From contig CM032233.1 of the NCBI GenBank assembly GCA_019009955.1, forward strand, positions 63,713,501 to 63,777,500: a stretch of 64,000 bases of DNA, given 5' to 3'. A program made the position numbers and the translations under genes. The notes below the pieces were generated by a model. It saw only the letters and a program-made list of their open reading frames with translations, was not told the DNA's origin and did no database searches. This DNA comes from Riptortus pedestris. Lineage: Eukaryota > Arthropoda > Insecta > Hemiptera > Alydidae. Shown piece after piece: positions 24,551 through 36,461 of this stretch; the first letter of the stretch is position 1, and each line of letters starts with the position of its first letter.

Positions 24551-25469
24551 CGTTTATGTGTGCAGCGCGCACGCGGGTGTATAACCGCCGTTTGATAGTG
24601 TAAAACTATATTCATCCTTCACATAAGAGGGAATTCTGATTCAATCAGAAAATAAAAATGATAATTATTATAATTAAAAAAAAATAAATGTACTTTTCGT
24701 TAATTTACATGACATATTCTTCTTGATGTTACACATATGTTAAGAAAATATATAAGAAAACAGTATTCAATGACTATATTAATTATCTGTGGACTAAGAA
24801 GATTTTCTTCCACAAATAGTTACAAAACAAATTTATTATATAATTTATACCAATAATAATAATAGCGACTGAAGCACTTTGTTTTTTTTAATACTCTCAC
24901 ATAAACTCCTTATTTCCGGTCCAGCAAGGGGTTAATATGGCGAGAGCACATATTAGAAAACGTTAGATTAAATTTAAAAATGTGAAATTTGGCAACACGA
25001 TTAAATATTATTTGTATAGATAATGAACAATTCAATGTGTTTCTTAGCTCATTATTGAGTGTTACATCCGTTCAGGTAATATTCACGAATGCCAGTTATA
25101 GAAACAAGTTAGACTTTTTTTTATTGGTTATTAATATTGAGGCCACTAAATTTATATAAATAAATTATGATGATTAATATTTAAGAAAGAACATGAATGA
25201 AGTCAGCTTAAATTATTATTATTTAAAAACACTCACAAATATGTATAATATGTATTTTCTTGAATAGTTATAGTTAAATGACTTAAATGTGCGTTGCGGT
25301 TTATATTCCTGTAAATAATTTACAAAATAATACTTCTACTATAAATTTGATTTCAATTACTGCCTATAATAATAAGAGTGTGTATGTTGTATGTGTGGTA
25401 TGTTTGGGGGTGGGGCGTGGTACGCGTCCATACATCTCTGACGCAAAGAAACTCTAAAATCACTGATAA
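24550..25469. other. No feature recognised
   Basis: AT-rich sequence with no long frames. Confidence 0.4.
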
Positions 25470-25692
25470 GGAAAGTTTGAGGATTCAAAATTTACTTTTG
25501 TGGCACCCGATGACAGTTATCATGAACAACCGGCAAGTGTGGAAACCTTCAAAGAAGAGTCTTGGAATGGGGCACCTTTCTATAGACTTCGGTTGGAACG
25601 CCCAATTGACTCATAGAAGCATGAAAGAATCCTTATAAGAAATTGTCCGAGCTGCTTATACTTTGAAGAGTTAGCAAGAGCATGCTAGAATG
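25470..25692 (+). pseudogene. Exon-like coding remnant ending at a GTAAGT donor
   Basis: The frame from 25470 reads GKFEDSKFTFVAPDDSYHEQ and continues with a charged, low-repeat segment containing EESWNGAPFYRLRLERP before TAG at 25614-25616. After that stop the same frame gives HERILIRNCPSCLYFEELA and a second TAG just before a consensus splice donor G|GTAAGTTG at 25693. Composition is unlike the AT-rich junk frames around it. I do not recognise the protein. The two in-frame stops suggest a decayed exon of a cellular or element gene. Confidence 0.35.
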
Positions 25693-25697
25693 GTAAG

Positions 25698-26520
25698 TTG
25701 ATGATAATGTATCCTCTATTCCCTCCTTAATTAGTCCATCATAATCATGGATAGCATTTATTATAATTAAATATCATCTATAATATACATATTTCCAGTC
25801 AAAAACCAATCCTAACAAACTTTATTTGTGCTTAGTTATATACATAATAGTAAATATGAGTATAAAGAAATTCCATTAATTCCAACATTTCAAAAGAAAT
25901 AAGTTAACACAATTGATTGTGTTAGCCTCCTGACAGCTTAAGCTCCTCGTCATCAACATTGTTTTATTTAAACTATTTATTCAAAGCATCAAAAAATTCG
26001 AATTTTCTAGTAATTTCTATACCTGGTGTAAATAAATAACAGTGGTAGCCTAAAAATAATTTAATTTATATTCTATAAGCGAAGTTAAGGAAAGAGATCG
26101 TAGCAACCTCAAATCCTATTGAGTTTAAATGCATATTGTCTTTTGTTATAATGATATTGGTAAGTGACGTTTAATAATTATAGATAGTACATAGTGCTTT
26201 CAATAACGCTCACATACCGGAGGAAATAAGATAATATATACCACTATTAAAGAGTTTGACTCCGCGCAATCACGCGTTGTGAAAATTCAGCATGACCTTG
26301 TTTAGATAATACATTATACAAATTAAATAATCGAAATGCCCTTATAGTTTAAATTTCTAGTGGAAATAAATAACAAATTTCTTATCTAATTAAAATAAAT
26401 AACAAATAAGAAGAAGGAGGTTAACCTAATCCGAATCACACTTAGAACTATCATATAAGTCTAAAAAAAACATCATTTGTCATAATATGTCTCTATTAAA
26501 AACACTTTAATGCGTACTAA
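25698..26520. other. No feature recognised
   Basis: AT-rich, only short frames. Confidence 0.4.
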
Positions 26521-26523
26521 AAA

Positions 26524-26930
26524 AATGTTGACTCCCGCTATCGTTGTTAGCGTATATCTCGTTTATACTTCGTATTACGATAATTGTGTATAATACAAAT
26601 ATTACTCTAAATAACAACATAAACAACTTTTGTTATGTGCATCTTTTCAGAAAAATCAATAGGTAACGAAATATCGCGATTTTTCATTTCAGAGCTCTCT
26701 TATAACCCCCATTCCTGTTTGTCTCTGAGAACATTAGTATAGCATATAGTCAAAGCTGGGTCAGTAGTAATATAACTACCAAATTTCATAAAATTCGTTT
26801 CAGTAGTTTAGGCGTGAAAAGGTATCAAATAGACAACAAAGGGGCAAATATTAGCCATCGTCTTTATGGTATGTGGAACGAAAAAGTACAGTGAAATGTC
26901 GAGAAAAAAAAATCAATGTACAGACAGAGG

Positions 26931-26937
<7 letters not shown>
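26524..26937 (+). mobile_element. Family-2 element, 5' truncated, one unit plus tail
   Basis: Opens within a unit (ATGTTGACTCCCGCTATCG), has one AGCTCTCTTATAACCCCCAT block, then AAATTTCATAAAATTCGTTT and the tail CAATGTACAGACAGAGGTTA, running into a TA tract that belongs to a family-1 copy. Confidence 0.75.

Positions 26938-27001
<64 letters not shown>
26938..27001. repeat. (TA)n microsatellite
   Basis: Pure TA tract joining the family-2 tail to the family-1 3' half. Confidence 0.97.
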
Positions 27002-27004
<3 letters not shown>

Positions 27005-27125
27005 TTGAACGGACCTCATTTTCGACACGTGCTAGAGAGAATCAATTTCCAATTCAAGATATTTTACGAAAACCACGTCCTGAGTACAAAATCAATAGCT
27101 AATTTCCCTTGAGAAAATTTGCTGA
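27002..27125 (+). mobile_element. Family-1 element, 3' half
   Basis: Reads ACATTTGAACGGACCTCATT to AATTTCCCTTGAGAAAATTTGCTGAA. It is the right-hand flank of the family-2 insertion; its left half is missing. Confidence 0.7.
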
Positions 27126-27383
27126 AGCATCCATAAATATGTCATTAAAAACTAAGCATCTTGGTAAAATAATAATTTCAATTCCGATTCTTACATTGTT
27201 TGAAGGAAAATATCTGTTTATGATCTTTTATTTTTATATTCCTGATATCCGAAGAAAAAATTATCTCATCTTATAAATATGTTTTATTAATAATTTTACT
27301 ACCACCATTGGTCATGACTGTATCAATATCCCTAAGCTGAAATAAATAAATTACAAAATATTACAAAAACTTTGAAATATTAA

Positions 27384-27432
<49 letters not shown>

Positions 27433-28687
27433 GACTACAATTTAAAAAGTTAGAAACTTAAAGTTAGTTTAAAATGTCAGAACGTTTTGTTAAAAGTCCA
27501 GAAATAAATAAATAAGTTAAATGAGCACCAAAATTTTTCGTTCTATTTAAAAGAGATTAAACTGCACTGGCTAAAGGGGTAATACAAATATAATATAAAT
27601 TACTAAACTTTACTCTTGGTAGTAGGAAAGCTACTGACAAATTAAAAGTGTAAGGACTGTTTGCAACTATGGCTGAGTGCCAGGTTTTGAACTTCAACAA
27701 ACCATCGAAATAGTAAAAAGATGTATAATTAATAATGCAAATAACCAAATAAACAATACTAAATTATCTCTATTAGTCACATTAAAAATCATAAAGAGTA
27801 ACTCAGACGCAGTGACATACGTAGCTCTTGGTTAAACTAAAATCGATTAGAAAACAGAAAGGTAAATGCAAAGTCTTAAAGCAGTCACAGAAAGTTTATA
27901 TTTACAAAACCGGGCAAAAATGAATGGAAGCTTGGGTGGTATTTCTCATGCTAATATCAATAGGAGGAGGGAAAACTGAGACGTCCATTCTTTCCTGAAA
28001 ATACTTCCATCGATCGCACCTTGAAGGTTAGTAACTTCGGCATTTCCAACTCCCAAGTCATTCCACCTCCTCCTACATTTAGAATATTTTAGGACTAATT
28101 ACCGCTAAAGAATATAAAACTTGTTAACTATAATCTAAGCTAAAAGATAGGTTTTAAATAGTATAACCGCCCCGCCTATACTAATTCATAGGATGGAAGG
28201 AACAAGTTTATGCTGAATGTATAGGCATTTTCGAAAACTCCTTTTCTCAATTTTAATTCTGTAATAAAAATTCATGATGGACTTAAAAAAAGTCAAGTAG
28301 AAATATAGGTCCGTCACTGAAATGACAAAAATGAGGGTATATGGCTATCACATATGGCCTTTACTTCTTTGTTTCCTGTATTATAGTGCAATAGCTGCTT
28401 TCCTTTTTAGAGAAATATTTTCTATTTTTCCGTGGTGGTTGTAGATTTAACCCTTAAATCTTAACCCCGTAACTTAAAATATAGTAAAGAATTTAAACTA
28501 TGAGGGTACCAATTATGAATGTAGTAACGGAAAATTGAAACGTAATAAATTAAAAAAAAAAGATGGGGTTACGTTGAGACTCTAAAAGAGTGAACACAAG
28601 AGGAAAATGAAATAATATATCATTGTTTAGCTCAAATGATAAACATCTGAATGAATAATGCTGGGAAGGAATTTGGTAAAGAAGAAA
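27126..28687. other. No gene recognised; TA tract at 27390-27428
   Basis: AT-rich sequence with a 38-base TA tract and no sustained coding frame. GTCCGTCACTG at about 28309 recalls the family-1 start, but the following sequence does not match. Confidence 0.4.
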
Positions 28688-29287
28688 GTCCGTCACGCAG
28701 GGGCTGCTAAGCAGATTTCCTTCGCGAAGTTTAGTAATAGATAAATCTACATACTGGTAACACAGCATCAACGTGAATGTTAAGTGAATTAATACAAACG
28801 GAAATAAGAAATTTTGCAGTCAATTTCAATAACCTGCCGACGGAAAGCGTTTGAAATGTAAACAACAGGTCAGCCCGCCTCACACCGGAAATAAAATCAA
28901 TTACTGAAATATATTTGAATATAAAATATTACTTTTGTTGAAAAAATATTTACTATATCTAGTACTGTTATTAATAACGAGTCACAATAATTGTTATCTC
29001 AATGAATCAAATTTTAGTAGTCCAAGACCTTAAGATAGGGGGGGGGGGTCACCAGGACATATTTGAATGTATCTCGTATAATAAAGGTCTCTTGAATACA
29101 ATATTTTGTATTTAAGCTTCGAATACTGTGGTTTATTATATAATAAAATATTGTTTATGTAACATGAGTAGAAGTGGGGGTTTGCTGAAGACTGAAAACT
29201 GAAAAACGCAAATATCTCGGTTAATATTCAAGATAGAGAATAAATGTGCAAAACAATGATTATAGTAAATTTAATTTTCAATAAGAT
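28688..29287 (+). mobile_element. Family-1 element, long 5' variant, 3' truncated
   Basis: Starts GTCCGTCACGCAGGGGCTGC, with subterminal AAGCAGATTTCCTTCGCG. It has the long-variant insert including a G10 homopolymer and GTCACCAGGACATATTTGAA, then TATCTCGGTTAATATTCAAG, and stops abruptly at TTTTCAATAAGATTGG where other sequence begins. It shares its long insert with 5341-5950, so family 1 has at least two 5' subfamilies. Confidence 0.8.
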
Positions 29288-29448
29288 TGGAGCCTTCCAC
29301 CAGTACTGTTTCAACCCCCTTCTGATTCTCCAGTACTGCGCATGTCCTTGAGGCATCTGCGAGACCCCGCTTGACTACCTTTGTAAGTAGTGCAGTGGCA
29401 GATTTACAGGGAGCTGAAAAGTATAAAAAAAATAGGGAAATAAATTCA

Positions 29449-29738
29449 AGCATCTTCGCTTATAGGAAGGATCGCACCCTGGTTTCCTATGTCCCAAAAA
29501 TAATTCCAAAATTAAAAATGTATTGGCTACATCAAGTATGAATTTTGAAGGAGAAACAAATGAGAGAACAGGAGAAAAGAAAAAGCCTTCCATTATAACA
29601 CATTATAATCAAACCAAGGTAAGTGTGGACATATTGGATAAAATGTGTTCACTTTATAATGTATCGAGAAATACCAGAAGGTTGCCTATGGTAGTATTTT
29701 TTTCTCTTCTGATTATTGCGGGGATCAATTCTCCCTAA
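29449..29738 (+). pseudogene. piggyBac transposase C-terminal remnant
   Basis: Two frames combine. First 29449-29515 gives FAYRKDRTLVSYVPK. Then, after a frame change near 29515, NVLATSSMNFEGE continues to KKPSIITHYNQTK, VDILDKMC, YNVSRNTRRLP and FFSLLIIAGINSP with a stop at 29736. These are the diagnostic blocks of piggyBac transposases (TLVSYVPKK, KPxIIxxYNxTKxxVDxxDxxC, RxTRRWP, N/IAGxNS). The Asp after TK-x2-V corresponds to the last catalytic Asp. The invariant Trp of RRWP is Leu here. No terminal repeats or TTAA ends were found, so this is an isolated dead fragment. On its left, 29288-29440 is unassigned. Confidence 0.8.
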
Positions 29739-30090
29739 GTAATTTATTTAGGAAATGGCCATATTTCATTTTATAAACCTACCTAACTATTTCATTTCAT
29801 TTTCTAAACCTGACTCTGTATGTATAACATATGTATATATCAATTTTATATTGTGTAAGCCAAGATAATGTGACAAATATTTTTTTTCTTATTATATAAT
29901 CATAAATCATGTATATTCTTCATATAATGTATCAATTATAACTTTTATACAAATATTAATACAGGCTTAATTAAAACTAACCTTCTTACTTTAATACTTA
30001 AGGAAAGGTGGTAAGTCATCTGAGAGATGACGTGCGCCCACTCTTGTACTGACGAGGAGCGCGCCTACTGCAGTATTAAATATATATGTA
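29739..30090. other. Spacer with a short hairpin
   Basis: No gene. A GTCATCT-GAG-AGATGAC hairpin lies near 30015-30031, followed by a locally GC-rich GACGAGGAGCGCGCC segment. Confidence 0.4.
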
Positions 30091-30091
30091 T

Positions 30092-31164
30092 ACTAGCTCA
30101 GATACCCGGCTTCGCCCGGGAATTCATTTGAGGCTGAATGGTGATGGTATTTTTTAGCAGGCTTTACATTGCACAATATTTTGACATTTACCCGTCACAG
30201 TGTTTAGGATTGATACCCGTCTTTGCCGTGGATTTGCTAATAATAGAATTATTTGTTCGATAAGGCTTCACAGTCTTCGATATTTTTATATTTCCCGTCT
30301 GTTATACATGTAAATATGGTGAAGTTTTATTTCAGGCCTCCCTTATAACCCCCCTACCGTTCGAACCTAAAAATTTTAATATAACTTATAATCATGGAAG
30401 AATTAATGCTAATTGACATACCGAGTTTTGTTAAGTTCGGTTCAGCCGTTAGTGCCCGCTAAAGTTTTAACGTATAACTCATTTATACTTAGGTATACGA
30501 CAAAAGTGTATATAACAAAAGTTACTCCAAATAACACAATAAACAACTTTTGTTATGTTTATATTTGCGGAAAACCCAATAGGAAACGAAATATCGCTAT
30601 TTTTAATTTCAGGCTTCCCTTATACCCCCACTCCTGCCCGTCCCTAGAAAGGTTGATATGGCTTATTATAATAAAAGCGTTAGTGCTAATACACATACCG
30701 AGTTTTATTTAGTTCGGTTGAGTCTTTTTTGGCAAATAATATTGTTGACTCCCGCTTTAATGTTTAGCGTATAACTCATTTAAACTTCGGTATACGACAA
30801 AAGTGTATATAACAAAAGTTACTCTAAATAACAAAATAAACAACTTTTGTTATGTGCATATTTGGCGAAAAACCAATAGAAAACGAAATATCGCTATATT
30901 TAGTTTCAGGCTTCCCTTATAACCCCCACTTCTGTTCGTCTCAGAGAAAATTAATATAGCCTAAAGTCTAAGTTGGGTTAGTAGTAATATACATACCAAG
31001 TTTCATAAAATTCGGTTCAGCCGTTTATGCGTGAAAAGGTAACAAACAAACAAACATACACGAAAGAAACAAAATGCAGATATGGTGTCTATGACATGTG
31101 AAACGAAAAGTTATCGTGAAATTTCGCGAAAAAAATCAATGTACAGACAGAGGTTACAATTTTA
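30092..31164 (+). mobile_element. Family-2 element, complete, three tandem-unit marks
   Basis: Start ACTAGCTCAGATACCCGGCT follows a short TA tract. TTTCAGGCCTCCC/TTTCAGGCTTCCC marks occur at about 30333, 30610 and 30907 (spacings 277 and 297). It ends GTTCAGCCGTTTATGCGTGA, AACAAACAAACA, GACATGTGAAACGAAAAGTT and GTTACAATTTTATATATA. Same architecture as 8858-10620 with fewer units, so copy number of the internal unit varies between insertions. Confidence 0.8.
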
Positions 31165-31189
31165 TATATATATAGATATATGTACACAC

Positions 31190-31530
31190 ACACTGGCTAT
31201 GGTCATGTATATAGTATAGTCCAGTAAGTAAGTGTGAGTCAGTCGCGAAGGGCCAATTCTTTACCTCGTTAAAACAACTTCTTCTCTTCTAAATAGACAT
31301 TTTGAGGAAGGCCATTCACGAAGTACATGTTTCAGTTCTCGAATTTTGTTGTCAGAAATGGCAAACCAAGATTTCCACCACAAATTGAGTATCATATGTT
31401 TCGCTTGGGCTTGAATATCTTGGTGTATACAATATGTGTAGTCATAAGTTCTTTTTTGAGTAGTTGATTTGACGAGTTCGTCTACTTGTGAGCTTCGTCT
31501 AATATTTGTTTTCTCGGGTAACCAGTACAT
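31190..31530 (-). pseudogene. Non-LTR retrotransposon RNase H region relic
   Basis: Minus-strand frame: WLPEKTNIRRSSQVDELVKS at the start, then an LWWKSWFAISDNKIRELK stretch and EWPSSKCLFRREEVVLTR, then a stop and RIGPSRLTHTYLL. This matches the end of the RNase H domain (GHxxIxGNExADxLAK) and the following W..W, RR-EEV-L-RLRIGH, TH-LL region of jockey/I-like elements. The G-H and N-E positions are changed and TAA interrupts TR-L-RIGH, so it is not functional. It is truncated by a microsatellite-like junction near 31190. Confidence 0.7.
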
Positions 31531-32450
31531 AGTTATTCTTTAGTTCGATGTCTGGATTTCGTGTAATATGTATGAGATGAGTGGATGTAAACTATATATG
31601 TGATCTATTTTTGTTAAACAATTCTCCCCTTAAGTAGAGACACCATCCAGTTCATCTTTGCACGCAAGATTTGCGGACTCCTCCGGAGTTATTGGCTGTC
31701 ATGTCCCTCCGCCCTTGAATTTCATTTTCCATCCATGGGCTCAATCCATAATGGACCCAAAAGGTTTCTTCAGCACGAGCTCCATGGATCTCCGCTCCAC
31801 TTTAATATTTTCATCACTTTCCCGAAGTTTTGGGGCTTCCCCATAATCTATAAGCCGTTTATTACGCGGTTGAGTTCAGTTTTCAAATCACAAGGTTATT
31901 CCAAAATAACACCCCCATCATTGATTAATACAACTAACAATAGGTTTGAGGATGGTTTCATCGCACAGAAAGTACTTGTTACGTGGAGTAGACGATTAGC
32001 CAGTAATGATGGCATCTAGTGACATGTATGACAATAGCAAGTGGTTATTCTGATATGAAAACACCACATATTCGTGAGTAAATGAGTTTTAAATTTTCGT
32101 AATAGGTAACATTGGACTCTATTCCGGGCATAGCACAAAAATAGTCCTGCTTAAAAATTCTGACGAATCAAAGTTTTGAAGAAAGCTATGGCCTACAATT
32201 AAAACAGAAATATACATCAACCAGTGAGGCGACAATCATCATCTTTTTCTCTAAATTTCGAAAATTTACACTTGAATAAGGAGCCATTATTACTGAAGAG
32301 AAACTTAAGGGAAATGCTTTTTACTCTACGAAATCAGCTAATGCCCAGAGATTTAGGGAACAAAGAGAAATAAGGGTATAGAATTCTATACAAATATATG
32401 CAGGTAATCCTAGGATATTCTCAAAATTATTTTCATTTAAACCTCCCTTA

Positions 32451-32453
<3 letters not shown>
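31531..32453. other. No feature firmly recognised
   Basis: 31640-32010 is less AT-rich, with short frames on both strands (for example 31735-32019) that match nothing I know. It could be an untranslated or leader part of a retroelement. Confidence 0.3.

Positions 32454-32504
<51 letters not shown>
32454..32504. repeat. (TA)n microsatellite
   Basis: TA tract immediately upstream of the LINE C-terminal relic. Confidence 0.97.
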
Positions 32505-32508
<4 letters not shown>

Positions 32509-32510
32509 AA

Positions 32511-32823
32511 TTGATCTCATATATTAGAACATCTAGTAATTATCATATCAAGTTAACAGTAAATAACATTTTCTACGCCATAAACCCCAAACTAAAATGC
32601 AATCTTTGCAACATGGATGTGCAAGAGGATATATACCATATATTCATCTATTGCCCAATTTACTCCACATTAAGGATCAAACTTATGAACAATATTGTTC
32701 TTGTAGATGATGAAAGCTGGTTCCGTGCTGTTATTAACACTACATCTCCAAGATGATCTAATGCTACTTCATAAATATATTGCCAGAGTGGTTAAATTAA
32801 GGTCATCATTATTAGCTTTGTAA
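32511..32823 (+). pseudogene. Non-LTR retrotransposon ORF2 C-terminus relic (zinc-knuckle type)
   Basis: The frame contains CNLCNMDVQEDIYHIFIYCP and YSTLR, the CxxC...EDxxHxxxxCPxYxxxR signature of the C-terminal tail of jockey/I/R1-like ORF2 proteins. After SWFRAVINTTSPR a one-base frame change at about 32750 leads to DDLMLLHKYIARVVKLRSS and a stop at 32821-32823, the natural end of such proteins. The reverse-transcriptase domain is missing upstream of the TA tract. Confidence 0.7.
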
Positions 32824-33164
32824 TATAAACATCATTTTTATGATCCATATTTTTTCTGTACGTTAAGTTTATATTCAGTGTATGTGACATTACTTTTTAA
32901 TTTTATTTATTGATTTACTTATTTTGAAAAAGGAAGTTCTGCAAATTTTTTTTTCTGCATTTATTATTTTTCTGTTTTTTATGGTTGATTTAGATCATTT
33001 TATTTTTATTAACGTTTAGCTAAGAAAGTATATTTTTTTAAATTCAAAAACTTGTTATTAATTTCTCATAATCAATAATTGTTTCATAAAACAACAAATA
33101 TAGATTAACACAATTATATATGCTGAACCCCAATTGTATGGGGATACTCCTGTAAGCAATTGTA

Positions 33165-33182
33165 AAAAAAAAAAAAAAAAAA

Positions 33183-33228
<46 letters not shown>
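33165..33228. repeat. A-rich tract (about 60 A, one C)
   Basis: Almost uninterrupted poly(A). It may be the tail of a retroposon or a homopolymer expansion; no target duplication was found. Confidence 0.9.
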
Positions 33229-33229
<1 letters not shown>

Positions 33230-34883
33230 CTTTTGTATCTCATGGCATAAAATCTCGATCAATACTAACAAGACTCTCCTAACTGTTACTCCTACACTTT
33301 AGACAAGGATGGAGTTCTTACAGAATGGAAAGAGATGCCTTTGTTGGAATAGGTACTCATTTAGTCATATTGCATATTGAAATCTGGTATTTTTGAATAG
33401 CTTTAACCTCAGAGAGACAGCTATCAGAAAAAGAATCGGCATCGAGAATGGTTTAGCCGAATGAACACTACATATCCTTTATTTATTATTTTCTTTTAAT
33501 TCATATAAATTTTTATAAATATTTATTTTTAAACTTGGAATAAACAATGAAGGAGTAAAATAACCATTCATTTTATTACTTTAGGTGGTAGATCACATGT
33601 CTTAGAACCAAAACAAAGAAAGATTTCCATGATTATCCTTTTCCCTTTTGGAGATATTCAATTTAACGTGAAACTATGTATATGCTTTCAGAAAAACTCA
33701 GATTGACAATTTGTAATTTTTTTCTGGTCACAAATACTTACTTGGTACCTTTGTTTATTTTTTTATTGTTTTTAAATATATTTATGAATACACACAAAAC
33801 ATTTCATCAAAATTGGTTCATAAATAAGAAAGTTATAAATTATTTTTGAATTCAAAACAAATTAATTTTACTGTTCACTATTGATAAACAACACGAAAAT
33901 CTCAAAACTTTAAGAGGCCATAAAATCCAAACCGTTAAAGATATATCAATAATATTTGGTATGGTTTCTCATAACAATTAATAGAACACCTAAAATAAGT
34001 TTCAACAAAATCTGAAATGATGGGTGTAAAAATTCCTTTTTTGTGGTTGATTTGACATGGAATGACCCATATATTATACTGAAATGATTTTTTTTTTCTT
34101 TCAAGTTTTAATAAACCTCCTTTAAGGGGTCAAAATATATTTCAAATTACGCGTTTCTGAAATGTTTTGTTTGTATATTATAAATAAATGGAAAAACTGA
34201 AAGTTCATCTCTTCAGCAGAAGCAACGCTTCACTGTATGCCAGAAAATCTTTAATGTCTCAATCAGGTAAATAGTAATGTAATAATGTGATTTAAAAATA
34301 AATAATAAAGGTGTCGGCCAGTGAGTAACGCGTCTCGACTTTTGTATAGGTGGTGTCAGGTATGGATCTGGGCATTGCAATTAAATTTTATTTTTCGAGT
34401 ACGGATTTATATCAGTTCCCCAGTACCCGGTCATAACAAATATATTATAATTAATTAGCCATGTAGCAGATCCTAAACACGTGAACAAGTTTGTGAACTA
34501 ATTACTTTCATTTTCAAATGCGTAAAATATATTTTTTTTTTAAAATATGATTAGATAGATAATAATTTATCACCATAATTAATAAAACCACGGATAACAA
34601 TAATGTGGTCAAATAAGAAGAAGTAAAAAGTCTTTGTGTGACATAACTTCAATTAAATGAACAAAAGAAAGCGAAAATGGCTTATCAAGTGAGAATATGC
34701 ATGTAATTGATTTCGCTATTTCTAGTGAATCCATAAATATACATTTGCCTTTCTATGTTAGAACACGAAAGTATTAAATATTTCAGTAATCCGTAAATAA
34801 CTAGGTGAGTTTGAGAGTCAGGCAAGAGCGATGCTAACCATCGATCATGAAATTGTCCTGGGGCTCTTCACATAAAACTTTTT
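33229..34883. other. No gene or element recognised
   Basis: AT-rich with short frames only. Confidence 0.4.
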
Positions 34884-35449
34884 TTAGCAGATTTCCCTTA
34901 AGGGAAATCAGCTATTGAGGTCGTACTCATGGCGCGATTTTCGAATGATGTCTTCAAATGCCCATCGATCCTACCCAGGAGATGACGAAAATGAGGTCCG
35001 TTCAAAACTATATATATATGTCTGTTAACACTCTAGCGCTCGCAATTTTTGTTTAATCGTCACCAAACTCGGTATTTAATCGTTTTATGTAAAAAGGAAG
35101 ATCAAGTTCGTTAACGGCTGAAATCGGACCAGTGGGAGGGGGGGTTTAGAGAGGGGATTTTCGAAAATTCTAAATATCTCCGTTACTGTAAGTCGGATCA
35201 AAAAATTGTATAGAACCTATCATATTGCAAATTAATTATACTATAAATATTGTTATATACATTTATTCTCTATCTTGAATATTAACCGAGATATTTGCAT
35301 TTTTATTAAGTGTAACGGACGTGCTATGGTTCCCGCCGAAAGCTAGTTCGGCCGTTTCTGTAACTGATCGTCACTCGTATGGAGATTTCTCTATTGTATA
35401 ACTTTACGTGGGAAATCTGCTTAGTTTACGCAGCCCCTGCGTGACGGAC
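34884..35449 (-). mobile_element. Family-1 Helentron-like element, complete, well preserved
   Basis: Left end TTAGCAGATTTCCCTTAAGG (palindrome GATTTCCCTTAAGGGAAATC) and right end GCAGCCCCTGCGTGACGGAC. Subterminal GGGAAATCTGCTTAG near the right end is the inverse of the left CTAAGCAGATTTCCC-type block. The TA tract is short (ATATATATATG). At 566 bp it carries no coding frame. Flanked by T runs on both sides with no duplication, which fits Helentron insertion between T residues. A good reference copy for the family. Confidence 0.85.
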
Positions 35450-36030
35450 TTTTTTTAATATAATCTCTTTAATAATAAACCTCTTACATTAAGCTACTAA
35501 TAAAACTGTATTTAGTATAAAATATTCATTTGTAACCTATCGCTTCACAAGTTATCAAAGTTACACTAAATGACGGCAATAGATATAATCACTACACTAA
35601 CCAAGATCATTTGAATCAAATGGATTATAATAGCAATAGTAATGCTAAAATATAAATTATGATGCTTAAACATGTGTTATTAAAAATATAAAATTAGTTA
35701 AAGATGTCACCTAAAATAATTTGAAAACAAATGTACATAACACCTTACGATTTAGCGTGACCAAACTTAAAATGACAAAATTCTATAGAATATCAGAAGG
35801 CAATTACCCGAATGCAATTTTCTAAAAACCATTATAATTGTAATTTTGTTCATTTAAGAATTTAAATTAAACTAATAATTTAATAATTATGCACATTAAT
35901 TAGAATGCATATATATAAGTACCCAACGCAATAAAGAAAACTTTTATTACAGCTTACTTACAAGAATATATGAACATGAATTCACAGTGCTTAAAATTCC
36001 TTTACAAAGGAAGACTGCAGGTACTAAAAA
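35450..36030. other. No feature recognised
   Basis: AT-rich spacer between two family-1 insertions. Confidence 0.4.
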
Positions 36031-36289
36031 GTCCGTCACGCGGGGTTTCGTAAACTAAGCAGATTTCCCACGTGAAGTTTTACAATAGACAAATTTCACG
36101 AGAGTCGAACAATTAAGGAAACGGCCGAACTAGCTTTTGGCGGGAAACTCACTCTCATCCGTTATACGCCCAGTTATAATACAAATGCAAATATCTCGGT
36201 TAATATTCAAGATAGAGAATAAATGAACTATAAATATTGTTATACACTTTTATTCTCTATCTTGAATATTAACCGAGATATTTGCATTT
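36031..36289 (+). mobile_element. Family-1 element, 5' end, fused head-to-head
   Basis: Starts GTCCGTCACGCGGGG, then AAGCAGATTTCCCACGTG, GAAACGGCCGAACTAGC and TATCTCGGTTAATATTCAAG. It then reverses on itself through a perfect 41-bp inverted repeat. Confidence 0.75.
36183..36288. repeat. Perfect inverted repeat, 41-bp arms, 24-bp loop
   Basis: The left arm 36183-36223 (starts AAATGCAAATATCTCGG) is exactly complementary to 36248-36288. It arises where two family-1 segments meet in opposite orientation. Confidence 0.9.
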
Positions 36290-36414
36290 TTAGCAGATTT
36301 CCCTTAAGGGAAATCAGCTATTGAGGTCGTACTCATGACGCGAGTTTCGAAAAATTTCTTCAAATGTCCATCGATCCTACCCAGGAGATGACGAAAATGA
36401 GGTCCGTTCAAAAT

Positions 36415-36461
<47 letters not shown>

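Noticed and set aside
28309..28345. GTCCGTCACTG resembling the family-1 5' end
   Set aside because: The sequence after the first ten bases does not follow the family-1 order.
33165..33228. Poly(A) tract as a retroposon tail
   Set aside because: No target duplication or element body could be defined on either side.
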